Below are positions 61,444 through 64,000 of a stretch of DNA of 64,000 bases, one piece after another. Source of the DNA: Lentisphaerota bacterium (lineage in GTDB: Bacteria; Verrucomicrobiota; Kiritimatiellia; UBA8416; JAIOPI01); the NCBI GenBank assembly GCA_021413965.1, contig JAIOPI010000030.1:62001-126000 (forward strand), given 5' to 3'. How positions within the stretch are numbered: the stretch's first letter is position 1; each line of letters begins with the position of its first letter. The notes below the pieces were generated by a model, which worked only from the letters and a program-made list of their open reading frames with translations, was not told the DNA's origin and made no database searches. The position numbers and the translations under genes are program-made.

Positions 61444-62334
61444 ATGAAGATACTGGTAACAGGGGCCACCGGGGTTCTGGGGCGGGCTGTGCGTCGGCGG
61501 CTGGCGGCGGATCACACGGTGACCGGGCTGGCGCACCAGCATCCAGCGCCGGGGCTGGTGACGTGCGACCTGCGCGATGGCGATGCCGTGCGCGCGCTCG
61601 TGGACGAGTTGCATCCCCGCGTGGTCGTGCACACGGCGGCGTACCGCGAGCCGGATTTCTGTGAGACGCAGCCGGTGGAGGCCGAGCGGCTCAACGTGGC
61701 CCCCGCGCGCCTGCTGGCCGCCATGTTGCCGCGCGAGACGCAGCTGATCTTCATCAGTTCAGACTATGTTTTCGATGGCACCCAGCCGCCCTATGCGGAG
61801 GATTCCGTGCGGAACCCCATGAACGTGTACGGGCGCTACAAGGTGGAAGCAGAGGATCTCGTGGCCGCCCATGCCGGCGGGCTCGTGGTGCGGATTCCCG
61901 TTCTGGTGGGGGCCGGGCCCACGCTGGAGTCCTCGGGCTACATCGGACAGCTGGTGGCCGCGGTGCGCAACAAGACCCCGGTCGAGCAGGACCACGTGCT
62001 GGTGCGGGTCCCCACGTGGATCGAGGACGTGGCGGAGGCGCTGGCCTTCTTGATTGGGCGCCGGACGCTGGGCTGCGTGCACGTGGCCGGCCCGCGGGCG
62101 GCGACACGCTACGAGTCGGCCGTGGATGTGGCCGGCGTGCTGGGCGAGAGCCACGACCATATTCGTCCATCCACGGCCGTGATTCCCCGCCCCGCGCCGC
62201 GCCCGGTGAATTCGCGGCTGTCGACGGACAAGCTGCAGAGCCTGGGCTTCACGCGGGCAACCGACTTCTCCAACGTCGTGCGCATCGTCCTCCGGCAAGT
62301 CTCGGGCGTGCGGCGCGCGGGCGACCTGGCCTGA
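61444..62334 (+). CDS. RmlD-like SDR reductase (sugar nucleotide or SAM-synthetase regulatory type)
   Basis: This 296-aa extended SDR-fold protein has an NAD(P)-binding GATGVLG at the N-terminus, the catalytic ISSDYVFDG strand and the YGRYK active-site motif. It resembles dTDP-4-dehydrorhamnose reductase and MAT2B-like proteins. No other rhamnose gene is near, so the exact substrate is unknown. A GGGAGGAGAG ribosome site precedes the ATG. Confidence 0.82.
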   Translation: MKILVTGATGVLGRAVRRRLAADHTVTGLAHQHPAPGLVTCDLRDGDAVRALVDELHPRVVVHTAAYREPDFCETQPVEAERLNVAPARLLAAMLPRETQLIFISSDYVFDGTQPPYAEDSVRNPMNVYGRYKVEAEDLVAAHAGGLVVRIPVLVGAGPTLESSGYIGQLVAAVRNKTPVEQDHVLVRVPTWIEDVAEALAFLIGRRTLGCVHVAGPRAATRYESAVDVAGVLGESHDHIRPSTAVIPRPAPRPVNSRLSTDKLQSLGFTRATDFSNVVRIVLRQVSGVRRAGDLA

Positions 62335-62347
62335 GCGGAACGCGTGG

Positions 62348-63799
62348 CTATGGCGCCCGCACGGCGCGGTAGAAGCGGGTGGGGGTGTCGACGGCATTGG
62401 TGGCGGTGAAGCCGGCCGCGGCAGGCGTGTTGGTCCACTGCGGGACCCACGGGCCGGCGGCGCTCGGAGCCGATTGCACCACGACGGCGTGGGTATCCGT
62501 CACCCAAAGGCGCGTGGTCACGCCGGTGGCGGCGCCTGAAATGTCCATCCAGAAATCCCGCTGGTCCTGCAGGGCGCCCGTCACCTGCTTGAAGTGGGCG
62601 TAGAAGAGACGGGCAATGGGTGCGTGGCGGATGAAAACGAGGGTTTCGTCGTTGGCATTGGTGGCGAGCAGCGCCGAGGCCGTCCAGTTCGCCGACCCGT
62701 GAATCAACAGTGGCTGCGATCCGAACGGGTCAATGGCCATGTACTTGGCGTGCACGAGATCGGTCTGGCCGGTATCGATCATGGTGCCATCCGCGCGTGC
62801 GAAGGCCGTGTGCATATGGACCACATTGGTCGTGGTGTAGTTTGCGGCATTCGTGAGCGAGTTGAAGGTGGCCGCGCTGTCCCTTCCGGGGTCGGTGTCG
62901 CTGCGGGGCATGACGCCGTTCACGGCGACGCCACGATTGGCCGCCTGAATGAGCTGGTCGCGGACCGCCGCCAGCGTGAGCTTGTTCAGCGAGAAGACGA
63001 CGTCCTGCTTGGCCTGGGCGATGGCGTTCGTGAGGTCGGTCAGGGCGTTGTTTCCGCCGGTGCTTCCGTCGAGGCAGGGGCTGAAGCGCACGCGGCCGGG
63101 CGCCCAGGCGCCGGTGAGGTCGACGGGCGCGTTGTCATGGGCGTGGGATTTGGCGGGCACGTTGTGGAAGCGGCCAGCCAGGAGTTCGACCACCTCCGCT
63201 TTGCAGGCGGCAAAGAGGCTCTCGCTGCGCGCCTCGAGGGCGATGTTCCACTGCTGGGAGCTGGCGCCGCCGGTGACATTCCACGAGGCGATGAACGCCC
63301 AGCGATCGCCGGGGCCGTAATCGAAGAGCCCCAGCTTGTCGTGCATGATGCCGTCCCCGTCCTGCTCCTGCTCCAGGTCGAGCGCGTTGGACGCACGCGT
63401 CGCCAGTCCGGCGAGGGTCAGTCCGCCATTGGTGGCGGTGAGCGAGACCTCGCTGTCGACGACCATATGCAGGATGGCGCCGCGATCGAGGGCGGCGTTG
63501 ACGGCCTTAAGGATGGGGCCGGCGGCGCCGCAGCAGTCGCTGGATCCGGAGAAGGTGTAGGTGGTGAGGAATCCTTCCTGGCCGGCCTGCAGGGCATTCA
63601 CGCGGGTGAGGAGGGCATCGCGGATCGCCCATTCGTCGGGGTTGCTGCTGGTGCCGGCGGTGGTATCCTGGTCGGGCAGGTTGTAGTGAATGGCCCAGTC
63701 GACCTCGCGCACGCTGGCTGCCGGCGCCGTGCAGAGCGGCACGAGCGCACAGAGTACGGTGAGCCCGTGCGCGCCCGGTCCCCATATCCCTCGCAACAT
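62348..63799 (-). CDS. secreted phospholipase D-like protein
   Basis: This 483-aa protein has a signal peptide (about residues 1-28) and two HKD-type motifs: MHDKLGLFDYG followed by SWN, and VHAKYMAIDPFG followed by GSANWT. It thus belongs to the PLD superfamily of phosphodiesterases. The C-terminal 80 residues form a beta-rich domain and end FYRAVRAP, similar to C-terminal tails common in Verrucomicrobiota and relatives. The substrate (lipid or nucleic acid) is unknown. Confidence 0.85.
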   Translation of the reverse strand: MLRGIWGPGAHGLTVLCALVPLCTAPAASVREVDWAIHYNLPDQDTTAGTSSNPDEWAIRDALLTRVNALQAGQEGFLTTYTFSGSSDCCGAAGPILKAVNAALDRGAILHMVVDSEVSLTATNGGLTLAGLATRASNALDLEQEQDGDGIMHDKLGLFDYGPGDRWAFIASWNVTGGASSQQWNIALEARSESLFAACKAEVVELLAGRFHNVPAKSHAHDNAPVDLTGAWAPGRVRFSPCLDGSTGGNNALTDLTNAIAQAKQDVVFSLNKLTLAAVRDQLIQAANRGVAVNGVMPRSDTDPGRDSAATFNSLTNAANYTTTNVVHMHTAFARADGTMIDTGQTDLVHAKYMAIDPFGSQPLLIHGSANWTASALLATNANDETLVFIRHAPIARLFYAHFKQVTGALQDQRDFWMDISGAATGVTTRLWVTDTHAVVVQSAPSAAGPWVPQWTNTPAAAGFTATNAVDTPTRFYRAVRAP

Positions 63800-63900
63800 G
63801 CGGCAAGGATACCCGGACGCGGGAAGCGGGGCAAGGTGGGGGCGGGGGATCTGAGGCGTTTTGGGGGTGGCGCAAACGGCTCGGCGTCACATCCCTGATC

Positions 63901-63928
63901 TTGACAAAGGCCTGGGACATGCTACGGT
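63901..63928 (+). promoter_or_regulatory. sigma-70 promoter for rpmH
   Basis: TTGACA (63901-63906) and TACGGT (63923-63928) are 16 bp apart, with TG before the -10 (extended -10). It lies 32 bp upstream of the rpmH ATG. Confidence 0.65.
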
Positions 63929-63959
63929 TTATCCCTTTGTACCGAAGCGAGAGGGAAGC

Positions 63960-64000
63960 ATGAAGCGCACATATACACCGTCCAAGATCAAGCGTAAGCG
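63960..64000 (+). CDS. rpmH: 50S ribosomal protein bL34 (partial, 5' end only)
   Basis: The window ends after 13 codons, reading MKRTYTPSKIKRK, which matches the bL34 N-terminus (usually MKRTYQPS). A GAGGGA ribosome site and a strong promoter precede it. In most bacteria rnpA, yidC and often oriC lie downstream, but that region is outside the window. Confidence 0.95.
   Translation, partial: MKRTYTPSKIKRK

Noticed and set aside
62594..63898. 434-codon plus-strand frame opposite the PLD-like gene
   Set aside because: Gly/Val/Glu-rich antisense shadow; the minus strand has a signal peptide and two HKD motifs.

Overview
This 64 kb window is GC-rich, densely coding bacterial chromosome. About 55 genes lie on both strands, mostly in short operons with ATGA overlaps and good Shine-Dalgarno sites. 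There is no rRNA, tRNA, CRISPR array, phage or insertion sequence that I can see. No marker gene fixes the lineage. Two uroporphyrinogen-decarboxylase-like proteins, a phytanoyl-CoA dioxygenase-like protein, a secreted protein ending in FYR-type residues, an NrpR-type regulator and a glycogen island with eukaryote-like enzymes together suggest an uncultured member of the Verrucomicrobiota/Kiritimatiellota/Lentisphaerota group. That placement is inference. The window ends inside rpmH, a gene often found near oriC.

Layout. 0-6 kb: AI-2E-type permease, putrescine synthesis from agmatine (aguB, aguA), an RlmI-type rRNA methyltransferase and a PilT/PilU retraction ATPase. 6-8.4 kb (minus): phytanoyl-CoA dioxygenase-like, DgoK kinase and flavin reductase. 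8.5-10.4 kb: amtB-glnB ammonium operon with a sigma-54-like promoter. 10.5-19.9 kb: small outer-membrane protein, a 14-codon leader-like ORF with a terminator, M28 peptidase, URO-D-like protein, DNA polymerase I, prenyl synthase, lipoprotein and a second flavin reductase. 19.9-29.5 kb: iron-sulfur block, with a minus operon (A-type carrier, 70-aa protein, lipA) divergent from an Rrf2 regulator, followed by sufBCDSU-nfu-nadA. 29.5-31.4 kb: MFS transporter and an unknown protein. 31.5-42.7 kb: glycogen island (bifunctional debranching enzyme, solo CBM48 protein, glgP, glgA, eukaryote-type glgB). 42.8-48.6 kb: RNA-processing metallo-beta-lactamase, scramblase-like protein, a two-wHTH/coiled-coil protein, TM2-like protein, CheY-like receiver and DUF697 membrane protein. 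48.6-56.6 kb: a minus operon gdhA, RecA-like/PEP-pyruvate-binding protein, creatininase-GNAT fusion, secreted beta-helix; it is divergent from nrpR. 56.6-64 kb: DUF2141-MipA fusion, second URO-D-like protein, PPK2, thioredoxin-fold protein, TRIC channel, SDR reductase, secreted phospholipase-D-like protein and rpmH.

How the genes work together. Three themes recur. Nitrogen: amtB-glnB and gdhA are the uptake and assimilation genes. An NrpR-type repressor sits divergent from gdhA with palindromes over the gdhA promoter, and a related half-site pair lies upstream of amtB. Iron-sulfur: the Suf machinery is linked to two cluster-dependent enzymes, LipA and NadA, and an Rrf2 protein that may sense the cluster; a shared short motif overlaps both the rrf2 and suf promoters. 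Storage: glycogen synthesis, branching, phosphorolysis and debranching lie together without glgC, and polyphosphate kinase 2 is nearby.

Many long open frames lie antisense to real genes, because GC-rich codons leave the opposite strand open; these were left out.
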